Assembly (NCBI RefSeq): GCF_012317585.1
Contig: NZ_CP042909.1
Span: 1-64,000 of the forward strand
Origin: Thermosulfurimonas marina
GTDB taxonomy: Bacteria; Desulfobacterota; Thermodesulfobacteria; Thermodesulfobacteriales; Thermodesulfobacteriaceae
Reading direction: 5' to 3'
Length of the DNA: 64,000 nucleotides
Shown here: positions 49,299 to 58,644 of the stretch, piece by piece
Numbering within the stretch: the first letter of the stretch is position 1
Layout: every line of letters starts with the position of its first letter
Notes under the pieces: generated by a model
Told to the model about the DNA's origin: nothing
What the model saw: only the letters and a program-made list of their open reading frames with translations
Database searches by the model: none
Made by a program: the position numbers and the translations under genes

Positions 49299-51347
49299 TT
49301 AGGCGGCCTTCTTTTCCTCCTCCGGCGAGACCCGGAGAGAGACCGGTCCAAAACAGCCCAGCCCATGGAAAGGACTGGTGACCTTGGGGCTCTCCAGGGC
49401 CCGCCGCATGGCCATGTCGTAAAGGACCCGCGGCTTGGGTTTGTCGATCCCCAGGGCCTTACGCTTGGCCTGAATATGGTCGATCATGATGGCCGCGAAT
49501 TCCCCGGCCTTGCGGGCCACCCTCCAGCCAGCCCCAAAGATCCTTTCCATCTCGTGGAAGAGGAAGTCGGTGGCCACCTGGCTTTTGAGCGTGGGGAAGT
49601 CCGGTCCGAAGACCACCGTGGCCCCACTGGCCACAAAGTATTGCCCGATGGTGATGGCCTTCTCGCTCATCCACTGCGGGGCGCATCCTACGGCCGGAAG
49701 ATCACTAATATCCTCGCCCAGACCCCCGGTGTTCACCATTTCCGTGGCCGCGATAAGGATCCGGCTGTTGTCCACGCAGGAGCCCATGTGCAGCACCGGA
49801 GGACAACCTACGGCCTCCAGGACCTCCCGCAGGGAGTCCCCGGCCAACTCCGCCGCCTCGGGCCTCAAAAGTCCGGCCCGCCCCAGTCCGGTGGCCGCAC
49901 AACCGGTGGTCAGCACCAGGACGTTATTGGCGATAAGTTCCTTGGCCAGCTCCACATGGACCTCTTCGTCCACCCGGAAGTTGTCGCAACCCACAATGGC
50001 CGCCACTCCCAGGATCTTTCCGTTGATGATGTTTTCGTTAAGGGGCTTGTAAGAGGCCCGGAAGCGCCCTCCGAGCATGTAGAGGATGGTCTCGTGGCTG
50101 AAGCCCACCACCACATCCACGGAATGATCCGGGATGTCCACCCGGGACTTATCCCGCTTGGGGAAACGGGCGATGGCCTCTCGCAGGATCTGTTTGGCGC
50201 ACTCCAGGGCCTTGCGGGCGTCAAACTCGATATGGATGGCCCCTTCCATGCGGGCCCGGGGATTGGTGGTAATCACCGCGGTATGAAAGTGCCGGGCGAT
50301 TTCGGCCACATTCTGCATGATGCACTGCACATCCACCACCACCGCCTCTAGGGCCCCGGTGGCGATAGCCGCCTCTTGCTGGAGAAAACTTCCGGCCACC
50401 GGGATCCCCCGACGCATAAGGACCTCGTTGCCCGTACAGCAGATGCCCGCAAGGTTCACCCCCTTGGCCCCCACTTTTTTGGCCTCTTCCACGATCTCCG
50501 GATCGCTGGCCGCTATGGCTAGGGCCTCGGCCAAAACCGGCTCATGCCCGTGCACGGCCACATTGACCATGTCCTCCCGAATGACACTGAGCCCGATGTT
50601 AACCCGGGCCTTAATGGGGCCGGGGTTTCCGAAAAGGAGGTCTTGAAATTCGGTGGCGATCATGGAGCCGCCCCAGCCGTCGGCCAGGGCCGTGCGGGCA
50701 CAGGCCATAAAGATATTCCGATGGTCCTGGTCCACCCCGATGGTGGTCCGGTGAAGGAGTTCCACCACCTCCCGGTCCACACCTCGAGGCCAGACTCCAA
50801 GCTCCCGCCAGAGCTGTTTCCTCTTTTCTGGAGCCCGGTTGAGGAGAGGGATCTCTCCCTCCTGCTGATTGAAGACCCGCAGGGCGGCCTCGGCCATTTC
50901 CTGGAGGAGGGCTTGCTCTTCCTGATCAGGATTTACCCCCAAGGCCTGGGCCACCACCCGCAGTTTCCGCTTGTCCTTAACCTCAAAGGGGGTCTCCCCA
51001 TGGACGGTCTCATAGAAGTCGATGGCCACCTGGCGGCCGTGATCCGAGTGGGCCGAGGCCCCTCCGGCCACCATACGTCCAAAGTTACGGGCCACCACCG
51101 TAGCCGCGCTGGCCCCGCAGACCCCGCGCAACTCCTCCACCCCTTCCACTACCTGACAAGGCCCCATGTTGCACACCCGGCAACAGGTGCCTCCCTTTCC
51201 AAAAAGACAGGGCGTGGTCCCCCGGCGCTCCACCCGGGCCGGAGTGGTCAGGACTTCGTCCCCCAGCCTTTCATAGATGACCCGGGCGGTCTCGTTCTGG
51301 ACCTTGGGCGCGGCCTTCTTCTTTTTGAAACGAGCCCTGGTGTCCAT
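49299..51347 (-). CDS. cooS: Anaerobic carbon-monoxide dehydrogenase catalytic subunit
   Basis: Interconverts CO2 and CO at a Ni-Fe-S C-cluster and feeds CO to AcsB. The 682-aa chain has the B/D-cluster region CLFGKGGTCCRVCNMGPCQ and GVCGASAATVVARNF near the N-terminus, the C-cluster region with VVVDVQCIMQNV, GICCTGNEVLMRRG, VLTTGCAATGLGRAG and VLHMGSCVDNSR, and HSDHGR. All expected Cys and His blocks are present. It is 20 bp upstream of hdrA and may have its own promoter at 51384-51410. Confidence 0.95.
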   Translation of the reverse strand: MDTRARFKKKKAAPKVQNETARVIYERLGDEVLTTPARVERRGTTPCLFGKGGTCCRVCNMGPCQVVEGVEELRGVCGASAATVVARNFGRMVAGGASAHSDHGRQVAIDFYETVHGETPFEVKDKRKLRVVAQALGVNPDQEEQALLQEMAEAALRVFNQQEGEIPLLNRAPEKRKQLWRELGVWPRGVDREVVELLHRTTIGVDQDHRNIFMACARTALADGWGGSMIATEFQDLLFGNPGPIKARVNIGLSVIREDMVNVAVHGHEPVLAEALAIAASDPEIVEEAKKVGAKGVNLAGICCTGNEVLMRRGIPVAGSFLQQEAAIATGALEAVVVDVQCIMQNVAEIARHFHTAVITTNPRARMEGAIHIEFDARKALECAKQILREAIARFPKRDKSRVDIPDHSVDVVVGFSHETILYMLGGRFRASYKPLNENIINGKILGVAAIVGCDNFRVDEEVHVELAKELIANNVLVLTTGCAATGLGRAGLLRPEAAELAGDSLREVLEAVGCPPVLHMGSCVDNSRILIAATEMVNTGGLGEDISDLPAVGCAPQWMSEKAITIGQYFVASGATVVFGPDFPTLKSQVATDFLFHEMERIFGAGWRVARKAGEFAAIMIDHIQAKRKALGIDKPKPRVLYDMAMRRALESPKVTSPFHGLGCFGPVSLRVSPEEEKKAA

Positions 51348-51383
51348 ATCGGCCTCCTTTGATTTGAATTCTTTAATTCTTAA

Positions 51384-51410
51384 TTTATATTGTCTCTAAA
51401 AACCTGTCTA
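51384..51410 (-). promoter_or_regulatory. Candidate promoter before cooS
   Basis: On the minus strand TAGACA (51410-51405) and TATAAA (51389-51384) are separated by 15 bp, short of the optimum. It lies in a very AT-rich gap and overlaps the folD stop codon. Confidence 0.4.
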
Positions 51411-52310
51411 GCCCACCTCACTGGGAAGGCCCGCCCAGAGCTTGGCCGCCTCCACGGTGTTTTTCATGAGCATAGTAATGGTCATGGGGCCCACGCCTCC
51501 GGGCACCGGGGTAATGGCCGAGGCCTTTTCCTTTACGGAGTCAAAGTCCACGTCTCCGCAAAGGATGGCCTTGCCCTCGGGAGTGGTCCCGATGCGATTC
51601 ACCCCCACGTCGATGACCACCACTCCCTCTTTAACCATGTCCGCGGTGATGACCTTGGGCCGCCCGGCAGCCACAATGAGGATGTCCGCCCGCCGGGTGT
51701 GCGCAGCCAGATCGCGGGTGCCAGTGTGGCATACGGTGACCGTGGCGTTGCCCACGGGTTTTCTCTTCTGGAGGAGAAGGTTGGCAATGGGTTTTCCCAC
51801 GATGTTGCTCCGGCCTACCACCACCACCTCCGCCCCGTCCACCTGCACTCCGGCCCGATGAAGCATCACCAGAATGCCATGGGGGGTACAGGGCAGAAAA
51901 CAGGGCTCTCCGATGACCATCTTGCCCACATTTACCGGATGAAAACCGTCTACGTCCTTCCGGGGATCAATGGCGTGAATAACTTTGCGTTCGTCAATGT
52001 GTTTGGGAAGGGGAAGCTGAACCAGGATCCCGTGGATCTTTTCGTCCTGATTGTACCTTTCGATCATCTGGAGGAGTTCGTCCTCACTTACATCTTCGGG
52101 AAGATTTTCTTGGACCGAATAAAAACCCAGGTCCTTGGCCGTGCGCTGCTTGGCTGTCACGTAAGAAACCGAGGCCGGGTTTTCCCCCACCAGAATGGTC
52201 ACCAGCCCCGGGACCACCCCGTGCTTTTCCTTAAGCTCCTGAACCTCCTTGCGGAGCTCCTCCCGGATCTCCTGGGAGATTTCCTTCCCGCTGATAATCT
52301 TTGCCGCCAT
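51408..52310 (-). CDS. folD: Methylene-THF dehydrogenase/cyclohydrolase
   Basis: A bifunctional enzyme of the methyl branch that converts formyl-THF through methenyl-THF to methylene-THF. The 300-aa product shows YVTAKQRTAKDLGF with the catalytic Lys, GILVQLPLPKHID, VVVVGRSNIVGKPIANLLL, and ITPVPGGVGPMTITML. The start is the ATG at 52310 after GGGGGAGGTCTG. An upstream in-frame start at 52370 adds residues with no conservation. Confidence 0.95.
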   Translation of the reverse strand: MAAKIISGKEISQEIREELRKEVQELKEKHGVVPGLVTILVGENPASVSYVTAKQRTAKDLGFYSVQENLPEDVSEDELLQMIERYNQDEKIHGILVQLPLPKHIDERKVIHAIDPRKDVDGFHPVNVGKMVIGEPCFLPCTPHGILVMLHRAGVQVDGAEVVVVGRSNIVGKPIANLLLQKRKPVGNATVTVCHTGTRDLAAHTRRADILIVAAGRPKVITADMVKEGVVVIDVGVNRIGTTPEGKAILCGDVDFDSVKEKASAITPVPGGVGPMTITMLMKNTVEAAKLWAGLPSEVG

Positions 52311-52368
52311 GCACAGACCTCCCCCGTCTATTTTGGATCCCCTATTGCAAAGAAGGGACCATACCCCC

Positions 52369-52395
52369 AATATAACAGAATTGACGATCCTTCAA
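52369..52395 (-). promoter_or_regulatory. Candidate promoter for folD
   Basis: On the minus strand TTGAAG (52395-52390), a 15-bp spacer, then TATATT (52374-52369). It lies just after the hairpin that follows fhs, so folD and the downstream genes could be started here. Confidence 0.4.
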
Positions 52396-52430
52396 AGGGA
52401 TAGGATGTGGGGTTGAGCCGGAAAAGTCCT

Positions 52431-52459
52431 CCGGGGTGGGGAATTTCGCCCCACCCCGG
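52431..52459 (-). terminator. Strong hairpin after fhs
   Basis: CCGGGGTGGGG (52431-52441) pairs perfectly with CCCCACCCCGG (52449-52459), an 11-bp stem with a 7-nt loop. It lies 21 bp after the fhs stop codon. On the minus strand it is followed by AGGACTTTTCC, so the U-tract is weak. Confidence 0.6.
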
Positions 52460-52480
52460 GGAAAAAATTCTCTGCCCTTT

Positions 52481-54244
52481 CTAGAAGAGCCCCTTGACCT
52501 TTCCGGTTTCCACATCGACGTCGATCCTGCGGTAGGCGGGGTCGGAGCCGGTTCCGGGCATGAGGCTGATGTCCCCGGCCACAGGCACGATAAAGCCCGA
52601 GCCCCGGTAGATAAGAACATCCCGCACCCGAAGATTCCAGCCCTTGGGCACCCCCTTCTTGGTGGGATCGTCGGAAAGGGAAAGATGGGTCTTTACCATG
52701 CAGATGGGCATCTTGCGCAACTCGGGATCGGACTCCAGATACCGGATCTTTTCTTCGGCCGCCGGAAGATAGACCACCCCGTCGGCCCCGTAGACCTCGC
52801 GGGCGATCTTCTCAATGCGGTCCTTGATGGGTTCGTCGAGGTCATACAGGAAACGGAACTCGCTTTTCTCCTCACAGGCCTCCACCACGGCGTCGGCCAG
52901 CTCCAGGGCTCCTTCTCCACCCTTGAGCCAGTGCTCGGAGACCGCCACCCGTACTCCGTGTTCCTCGCAGATCCGGCGCACCAGCTCGATCTCGTTCTTG
53001 GTGTCGGTGTGGAAGGCATTAAGGCAGACCACCGGGGTGGTTCCGCTCTTTTTCACGATGTTTACACAGTGCATGAGGTTCTCGCAGCCCTTCTCCACCC
53101 ACTCGAGATTCTCCTCGTAATATTCCTTGGGAATGGGTTTTCCGGGAGGAGGAATGGGGGCCCCGCCGTGACACTTGAGGGCCCGAATGGTGGCCACCAC
53201 CACCGCACAGTCCGGCGTAAGGCCCGAAAGGCGACACTTGATGTTCCAGAACTTCTCAAAGCCGATGTCCGCGGCAAACCCGGACTCGGTAACCAGATAG
53301 TCCGCCAGTTTCAATCCCACGTAGTCGGCGATGATGGAAGACTGCCCGATGGCGATGTTGGCAAAGGGCCCGGCGTGGATAAGGACGGGCTGCCCTTCCA
53401 GGGTCTGGATCATGTTGGGATTGATGGCCTCCACCAGCCAGGCGGTCATGGCCCCGGCCACCTCGAGATCCTCGGTGGTGATGGGATTTCCGAATTTGTC
53501 GAAGGCCACCACGATACGGCCGATGCGCTCCCGCAGATCCTTGAGATCCTTAGCCACCGCCAGAATGGCCATGACCTCCGAGGCCACGGCGATCCAGAAC
53601 TTGCTCTCCATGGGATAGCCATCGCGCTTTCCCCCAAGGCCGATCACGATATGGCGCAGGGCCTGGGCACAGTAATCAATCACCCAGCCCATCTCCACCC
53701 GTTTGGGATCAATATTGAGGCGCTTAAGCCCCCGCTTGGCCAGAAATTCGTCGTCGTAGTTGGCCTCGTGCTGCATGCGGGCCGTAAGGGCCACCATGGC
53801 CAGATTGTGGGCGTTCATCACCGCGTTGATATCTCCGGTCAGTCCCAAAGAAAACTTGTCGAGGGGGATAATCTGGGCCAGTCCTCCACCGGCGGCGCTT
53901 CCCTTAATGTTAAAAGTGGGCCCCCCCGAGGGCTGACGCAGGGCTCCGATGACCTTTTTGCCCCGCTTTCCCATACCCTGAATGAGACCGATGGCCGTGG
54001 TGGACTTACCCTCTCCCAGAGGCGTGGGCGTAATGGCCGTAACGTCGATGTATTTTCCGTTGGGCCGATCCTTGAGCCTTTCGAGGACCTTCCGGTAGTC
54101 GATCTTGGCTACATAGTGCCCGTACGGCAGGAGCTCTTCTTTAGTAAGCCCTAACTCCTCTCCCAACTGATAGACCGTTTTCATGCGTTTTTCACATTCA
54201 GCCGCTATCTCCCAATCTTTCATCTTGGTCGGATCTAACTTCAT
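52481..54244 (-). CDS. fhs: Formate-tetrahydrofolate ligase
   Basis: Activates formate, made by FdhA, with ATP to formyl-THF. The 587-aa chain is slightly longer than usual (about 557). It has the P-loop [16 protein letters not shown] and blocks [43 protein letters not shown] and [12 protein letters not shown]. It is first in the minus-strand cluster, with AGGAGGGGGCC before the ATG, and is separated from folD by a hairpin. Confidence 0.95.
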   Translation of the reverse strand: MKLDPTKMKDWEIAAECEKRMKTVYQLGEELGLTKEELLPYGHYVAKIDYRKVLERLKDRPNGKYIDVTAITPTPLGEGKSTTAIGLIQGMGKRGKKVIGALRQPSGGPTFNIKGSAAGGGLAQIIPLDKFSLGLTGDINAVMNAHNLAMVALTARMQHEANYDDEFLAKRGLKRLNIDPKRVEMGWVIDYCAQALRHIVIGLGGKRDGYPMESKFWIAVASEVMAILAVAKDLKDLRERIGRIVVAFDKFGNPITTEDLEVAGAMTAWLVEAINPNMIQTLEGQPVLIHAGPFANIAIGQSSIIADYVGLKLADYLVTESGFAADIGFEKFWNIKCRLSGLTPDCAVVVATIRALKCHGGAPIPPPGKPIPKEYYEENLEWVEKGCENLMHCVNIVKKSGTTPVVCLNAFHTDTKNEIELVRRICEEHGVRVAVSEHWLKGGEGALELADAVVEACEEKSEFRFLYDLDEPIKDRIEKIAREVYGADGVVYLPAAEEKIRYLESDPELRKMPICMVKTHLSLSDDPTKKGVPKGWNLRVRDVLIYRGSGFIVPVAGDISLMPGTGSDPAYRRIDVDVETGKVKGLF

Positions 54245-54312
54245 GGCCCCCTCCTTTCTTCTGGACTTTTAGGGCTATCTAATTTATATTTTTTGGTTTG
54301 ACAAGGGAGACT

Positions 54313-55155
54313 ATGGTCGAGAAAAGGGCACCTTCAGAAATAGTACGGTTTGGGGTCCTTTTAGTAGTCCTTTTTTGGACTCTAGGGCTCTTTATTGAAT
54401 TGCTCTTGAACTTTAAAGGAAAAAGTCTCTGCCAGGCCACAAGTTGTGTAGTGGTGGGAGAATGGGCGCGCCTTTCCCACCGAGAAATGGTCCTTCTGGG
54501 ACTGGTCTATTTTCTGGGGCTGGGAGGATTTCTCCTCGGGAAAAAGGAGGGCCTTCTTTATCTATGGGCCTCCGGGGGACTTTTTGCCGAGACGATATTT
54601 TTTTTACGCCAGGGGCTGGAATACCACCTCTATTGTCCTTTTTGTCTTTTGGTGGGCCTGGGGGTGGCCCTTTCGGCCCTCCCCCTTTTGGTGTTTCACC
54701 GGCCTTCCTGGGGGGCCCTTTTGGGAGGACTTGCCGGGCTCCTTTTGGGTTTTGCCCTCACCGCCACTCCTCTTTCCGCACTCAAGGCCCGGGCCTTTCC
54801 GGCCTTCCCGGATCGGCCCCGGGTGCCGGATCTCCTCCTGATATACTCTCCGGACTGTCCCCACTGTCACGAGGTGCTGGACTTCTGTCGCCATCTTCCT
54901 CAGGCTAACCTTTACCTTTGTCGCAAGGAGGAGGCCCTGCCCCTTTTCCGGATCTTGGGGCTTTCCGGAGTCCCGGTTCTCATCGTAGATCGGCCTGGCC
55001 GCCGGGAGATCCTCGAGGGCTCCCGGGCCATCATCGCCTATCTCGAAAAACGCTTCGGAGGACAAGGTCTTTCTCTCACTCCTCTGGAAAATGGACTCTT
55101 TGTCCCGCAAATAGAGACGGGGGTGTGCAGTGAGCTCAAACCCAAATGCGAATGA
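54313..55155 (+). CDS. VKOR-type disulfide oxidoreductase with thioredoxin-like domain
   Basis: A 280-aa inner-membrane protein with VKOR-like organisation. About four to five helices fill residues 10-165. CQATSC (near residue 40) and YCPFCLL (near residue 105) are the loop and active-site Cys pairs of vitamin K epoxide reductase homologues, which reoxidise DsbA-type proteins with quinone. The C-terminal region has a thioredoxin-like PDCPHCHE motif (near 180). The start is the ATG at 54313 with AAGGGAG before it. The TTG at 54298 is rejected. It overlaps the metE-like gene. Confidence 0.85.
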   Translation: MVEKRAPSEIVRFGVLLVVLFWTLGLFIELLLNFKGKSLCQATSCVVVGEWARLSHREMVLLGLVYFLGLGGFLLGKKEGLLYLWASGGLFAETIFFLRQGLEYHLYCPFCLLVGLGVALSALPLLVFHRPSWGALLGGLAGLLLGFALTATPLSALKARAFPAFPDRPRVPDLLLIYSPDCPHCHEVLDFCRHLPQANLYLCRKEEALPLFRILGLSGVPVLIVDRPGRREILEGSRAIIAYLEKRFGGQGLSLTPLENGLFVPQIETGVCSELKPKCE

Positions 55156-56194
55156 TCTTGCCGGAGCAGGTCTTCTTATCGGAAGCTTTCCCCATCGGGA
55201 TCACCGGGAGGCGACAGACCTCATCCTGAAATATACTCCGGAGATCCCCTGCTGGCCCCAGCTTCCTGCGCGGGGAGAGGGTATGTTGGTCCAGTTTTCC
55301 CGAGGGCTTCCGGGATTTGACCCGGAAGGCCTGCGGGTGGACCCCGAAGCCCCGAATTTTGAAGAGGAAAAGCTCCGTTTTTACGAGGAATATTTGGCGG
55401 TCACGGAGGCGGGAAGGCCCCTTTCGGAGACCCGCTTTGCCCTCTCTCCGGAGGAGACCCCCGGCCTTTACGTCCTTTTAGAGGAGGCCCGAGGGGGAAA
55501 TTTTTTGGCGGTAAAGGGGCAGATCACCGGTCCCTTTACTCTGGCTACGGGCCTTAAGTTTTCCGACGGAAGGGCCCTTTTTTACGATCCGGAGATGCGG
55601 GATATGGTCGGCCGCCTGGTGGCCCTCAAAGCCCGCTTCCAGATAGAAACCCTTAAGGCCCTTTCGCCAAGAGTGATCCTCTTTTTAGATGAGCCCGCCC
55701 TTTCGGGATTTGGATCCTCGGCCTTTGTAGGGGTTTCCCGGGAGGAGGTCCTTGCCTCCCTCGCAGAAGTAATCCGGGAGATTCACCGGGCCGGAGGCCT
55801 GGCCGGGGTCCATGTCTGCGGAAATACGGACTGGAGCCTTCTTCTGGAAAGTCCCTTCGAAATCATCAATTTTGATGCTTATGATTTTTCCGAAAAATTC
55901 ATAAGTTATGCTCAGGAATTGAAGGAATTTTTTATAAGAGGAGGTTGGGTGGCCTGGGGGCTGGTGCCCACTTTGAGAAAGGAGGCCTTAGAGAAAGAGA
56001 CCGTGGAGGGTCTTTTTCAGAAATTTCGTTCTTTAATTCAGGGCTTGGCGGAAAAGACGGGACTTGCGGAGGAACTTCTCCTTCAGCGCTCCCTCCTCAC
56101 TCCTTCCTGCGGAATGGGAACCCTTTCTCTTTCTTTGACTCTTAAGGCCCTTGAGCTCTTAAAGGGCCTCTCGGAAAGGGTCAAAAATTCTTAA
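55130..56194 (+). CDS. Core-type methionine synthase (MetE C-terminal domain family)
   Basis: A 354-aa TIM-barrel protein of the UROD/MetE-like methyltransferase family. Zinc-ligand positions are HVCGN (His and Cys) and SCGMG (Cys), and DEPALSGFGS is conserved. It lacks the N-terminal half of cobalamin-independent MetE, so it is of the core-MetE type. Such an enzyme in Dehalococcoides takes methyl from the corrinoid/iron-sulfur protein, and the acsCD genes lie 11 kb away here. The GTG start falls within the VKOR gene. Methyl donor is inference. Confidence 0.75.
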   Translation: MSSNPNANDLAGAGLLIGSFPHRDHREATDLILKYTPEIPCWPQLPARGEGMLVQFSRGLPGFDPEGLRVDPEAPNFEEEKLRFYEEYLAVTEAGRPLSETRFALSPEETPGLYVLLEEARGGNFLAVKGQITGPFTLATGLKFSDGRALFYDPEMRDMVGRLVALKARFQIETLKALSPRVILFLDEPALSGFGSSAFVGVSREEVLASLAEVIREIHRAGGLAGVHVCGNTDWSLLLESPFEIINFDAYDFSEKFISYAQELKEFFIRGGWVAWGLVPTLRKEALEKETVEGLFQKFRSLIQGLAEKTGLAEELLLQRSLLTPSCGMGTLSLSLTLKALELLKGLSERVKNS

Positions 56195-56708
56195 TTTGTT
56201 CTAGTATGTGCTCTACTAATTCTTCGGGGGCTTGGGTTTCACTGGAAAGCTCGAGATGGGCCAGGGCCGAATAAAGGGGGGTCCTTTCTTGGAGCAATTC
56301 CCGTACTTCCTCCTCCAGAGATTTTCCGGTAAGGGAGGGGCGCCGGGTCTTTGTATACGGATCCTTCTTTAGCCGTTGCGAAATAGTCTCCGGCGAGGCC
56401 TTAAGCCAGATAAATAAGCCCTCTCGGCCCAACTCCTCCATCTCCTTTCGGTGCATTACCGCCCCTCCTCCTACGGCCAACACCACCCTTGGCCGTCCGA
56501 TGAAATCCCGCAGGGCCTCCCTTTCCGCGCGACGGAAGGTCTCCCACCCCTCTTCCTCCACCACCTCCCGGATGCTTTTCCCCAGGCGTCTTTCTATATA
56601 GTGGTCAAGGTCTACGAAGTCCCAGGAAAGTCTTTCGGCCAACAAACGCCCCACAGTACTTTTCCCTGTAGCCCGGAAACCAATAAGGATCACTTTTTGA
56701 AGCCACAT
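56181..56708 (-). CDS. aroK: Shikimate kinase
   Basis: Phosphorylates shikimate with ATP in the shikimate pathway. The 175-aa protein has Walker A GFRATGKST (near 8-17), DLDHYIERR with the shikimate-binding Asp, FRRAEREAL, and AVGGGAVMH. The lid region contains RPSLTG. It converges with the methionine synthase gene (14-bp overlap). aroA, aroE and aroD lie just downstream on the same strand beyond the HPP gene. Confidence 0.95.
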   Translation of the reverse strand: MWLQKVILIGFRATGKSTVGRLLAERLSWDFVDLDHYIERRLGKSIREVVEEEGWETFRRAEREALRDFIGRPRVVLAVGGGAVMHRKEMEELGREGLFIWLKASPETISQRLKKDPYTKTRRPSLTGKSLEEEVRELLQERTPLYSALAHLELSSETQAPEELVEHILEQIKNF

Positions 56709-56824
56709 TTTAAAGAAATCTTTTACAAAGTTTTAACTAAAACAACCAAAAATTAATTGAAAAACTCCTTCCGCTAAATTAAAGAGTTTCCACGACTAAT
56801 TCAAGTAGTGGCCTTGGAGGGCTT
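56709..56824. other. AT-rich divergent spacer between aroK and the HPP gene
   Basis: A short AT-rich gap that must hold the promoters of both divergent genes. TTGAAA at 56757-56762 with TAAAGA after 17 bp is a weak plus-strand candidate. No clear minus-strand promoter or operator repeat was found. Confidence 0.4.
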
Positions 56825-57373
56825 ATGGGTTTCTGGAAGGTATATTTTTCCAAAATGAAAGGAGTAACCCAAGCCCCTCCCCGGGCGGCATGGTCCGAGA
56901 TCGTCTGGTCCTGGATCGGGGCTTTCCTGGGGATTGCTGCCGTAGCTTTTACACATTACCGCATCCTTAGCGGGACGGACCTGGTCATGGTTATCGGCTC
57001 TTTCGGGGCCTCTGCAGTCCTTATTTATGGAGCTATTCAAAGTCCCCTGGCCCAGCCCCGAAACCTTATCGGTGGACATATCCTTTCCGCCATTATCGGG
57101 GTGACCTGTTACAAAGTCTTTCACGGGGAGATGTGGTTGGCTGCAGCCCTTGCAGTCTCTACAGCCATTGCGGCTATGCACGCCACACGGACCCTCCATC
57201 CCCCCGGAGGGGCTACAGCTCTCATCGCGGTCATCGGTAGCGAAAAGGTACATCGTTTGGGGTATCTCTATGCCCTGATCCCCGCGGGACTTGGAGCTCT
57301 AATTATGCTGGTGGTAGCTGTGCTGGTGAATAATCTGGCTCCTCGCCGGCGCTATCCAGAGTACTGGTTCTAG
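56825..57373 (+). CDS. HPP family membrane protein
   Basis: A 182-aa inner-membrane protein with four hydrophobic helices. The diagnostic HPP motif appears in HATRTLHPPGGATALIAV (near 118-136), and VMVIGSFGASAVLIYG is conserved. Some HPP proteins of cyanobacteria and chloroplasts carry nitrite, and the octaheme cytochrome at 3286 would give the imported or exported nitrite a use, but that link is inference. It starts after TTGGAGGGCTT and overlaps aroA on the other strand by 4 bp. Confidence 0.85.
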   Translation: MGFWKVYFSKMKGVTQAPPRAAWSEIVWSWIGAFLGIAAVAFTHYRILSGTDLVMVIGSFGASAVLIYGAIQSPLAQPRNLIGGHILSAIIGVTCYKVFHGEMWLAAALAVSTAIAAMHATRTLHPPGGATALIAVIGSEKVHRLGYLYALIPAGLGALIMLVVAVLVNNLAPRRRYPEYWF

Positions 57374-58644
57374 CTATAAAGGCCCTGGAGATACTCCCAG
57401 AATTCGGGAAAGGATTTGGCCACACAAGCGGGATGGCGAATAATCATTCCCGGAACCGCCAGCCCTAGCACCGCAAAGGCCATGGCTATACGGTGATCGT
57501 CGTAGGTGTCAATCTCCGTGCCGTGAAGCTTCCTTCCCCCCTCGATTTCGACTCCGTCCGGGAGTTCTTTTACTAAGGCGCCGCACTTCCGGAGTTCTTT
57601 CACCATAGCCGCAATGCGGTCACATTCCTTGTAGCGGAGATGCGGAGCCCCGTAGATACGGCTGCGTCCTTCCGCCACCGCCGCTAGCACACATAGAGTA
57701 GGAAAAAGATCCGGGGCCTCCTTGAGATTGACCTCAAAGCCCCGAGGTCTTCCGAAAAACTCCACCCTCACCCCGGGGCCCGAGGGCTCCACCCTCCCGC
57801 CGATCTCGGAAAGAAGGTGCAGAAGGAGGGTGTCGGCCTGAGGAGAGTCTGGAGACAGGTTTTCTACCGTGACTTTCCCCCCAAGAAGGGCCGGAAGGAT
57901 CAAAAAGTATCCGGCGCTTGAGGCATCGCCTTCGACCTCGTAGGTCCGGGAGGTGTAACGCCCCTCAGGCACTTTGAAACCTTCGGCCCTCCTTTCCACC
58001 TCTACCCCAAAGGCCCGCATGACCGCGAGAGTCAGGTCCACATAAGGGGTGGAGACCAGCTCTCCCCGGATAGCGATTTCCAACCCTCCCGGAAGATAGG
58101 GGCCGAGGAGAAGGAGGGCGGAAACAAACTGACTGCTCTTTTCGGCCGAAAGTTCTACCCGACCGCCCTGAAGCCTCCCGGGCCGAACCTCCACCGGCAA
58201 AAAACCTTCCCTTTCCAAACACCGAATCTCCGCCCCCAAAGACCGCAGGGCCTCAAGCAGGGTCCCCATGGGTCGCTCGTGTAACCGGGGCTTCCCGTAG
58301 AGGACGGCTCTACCCTTTCGGGCCAGGGCGGCATAGGCCAGGAAAAAACGGGATCCGGTCCCATTGTTTCCAAAAAAGATCTTGATCTGCCCGGAAAAGG
58401 CCGGACTCCCTCCCCCTCCCCGGACCCGGAACCCCCCTGCCTCAAGGACCACCTCCGCTCCGGAGGCGGAAAGGGCCCGGGCCAGAAGCTGGGTATCCTC
58501 GCTGAGAAGGGGATTTTCGATCCGGCTTTCCCCCTCCGCCAAGGCCGCACAAAGAAGGGCCCGCTGCGTGAGACTCTTGGAACCCGGAAGACGCAGGCTT
58601 AGATTCACCGGTCCGGCAAGAGGTTTAATTTTTTTCTTCTCCAT
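57370..58644 (-). CDS. aroA: 3-phosphoshikimate 1-carboxyvinyltransferase (EPSP synthase)
   Basis: Joins shikimate-3-phosphate and PEP. The 424-aa chain has LPGSKSLTQRALLCAALAEG near the N-terminus, FFGNNGTGSRFFLAY, LHERPMGTLLEALRSLG, SSQFVSALLL and YDDHRIAMAFAV, all typical. It overlaps aroE by 20 bp, so the two are translated together. aroK lies beyond the HPP gene on the same strand. Confidence 0.95.
   Translation of the reverse strand: MEKKKIKPLAGPVNLSLRLPGSKSLTQRALLCAALAEGESRIENPLLSEDTQLLARALSASGAEVVLEAGGFRVRGGGGSPAFSGQIKIFFGNNGTGSRFFLAYAALARKGRAVLYGKPRLHERPMGTLLEALRSLGAEIRCLEREGFLPVEVRPGRLQGGRVELSAEKSSQFVSALLLLGPYLPGGLEIAIRGELVSTPYVDLTLAVMRAFGVEVERRAEGFKVPEGRYTSRTYEVEGDASSAGYFLILPALLGGKVTVENLSPDSPQADTLLLHLLSEIGGRVEPSGPGVRVEFFGRPRGFEVNLKEAPDLFPTLCVLAAVAEGRSRIYGAPHLRYKECDRIAAMVKELRKCGALVKELPDGVEIEGGRKLHGTEIDTYDDHRIAMAFAVLGLAVPGMIIRHPACVAKSFPEFWEYLQGLYS

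Noticed and set aside
52311-52370. Longer N-terminus for folD starting at 52370.
   Set aside because: The added 20 residues are not conserved and would cover a candidate promoter. GGGGGAGG precedes the ATG at 52310.
54298-54312. TTG start for the VKOR-like gene.
   Set aside because: The ATG at 54313 has AAGGGAG at the right distance, and the TTG has no ribosome binding site.
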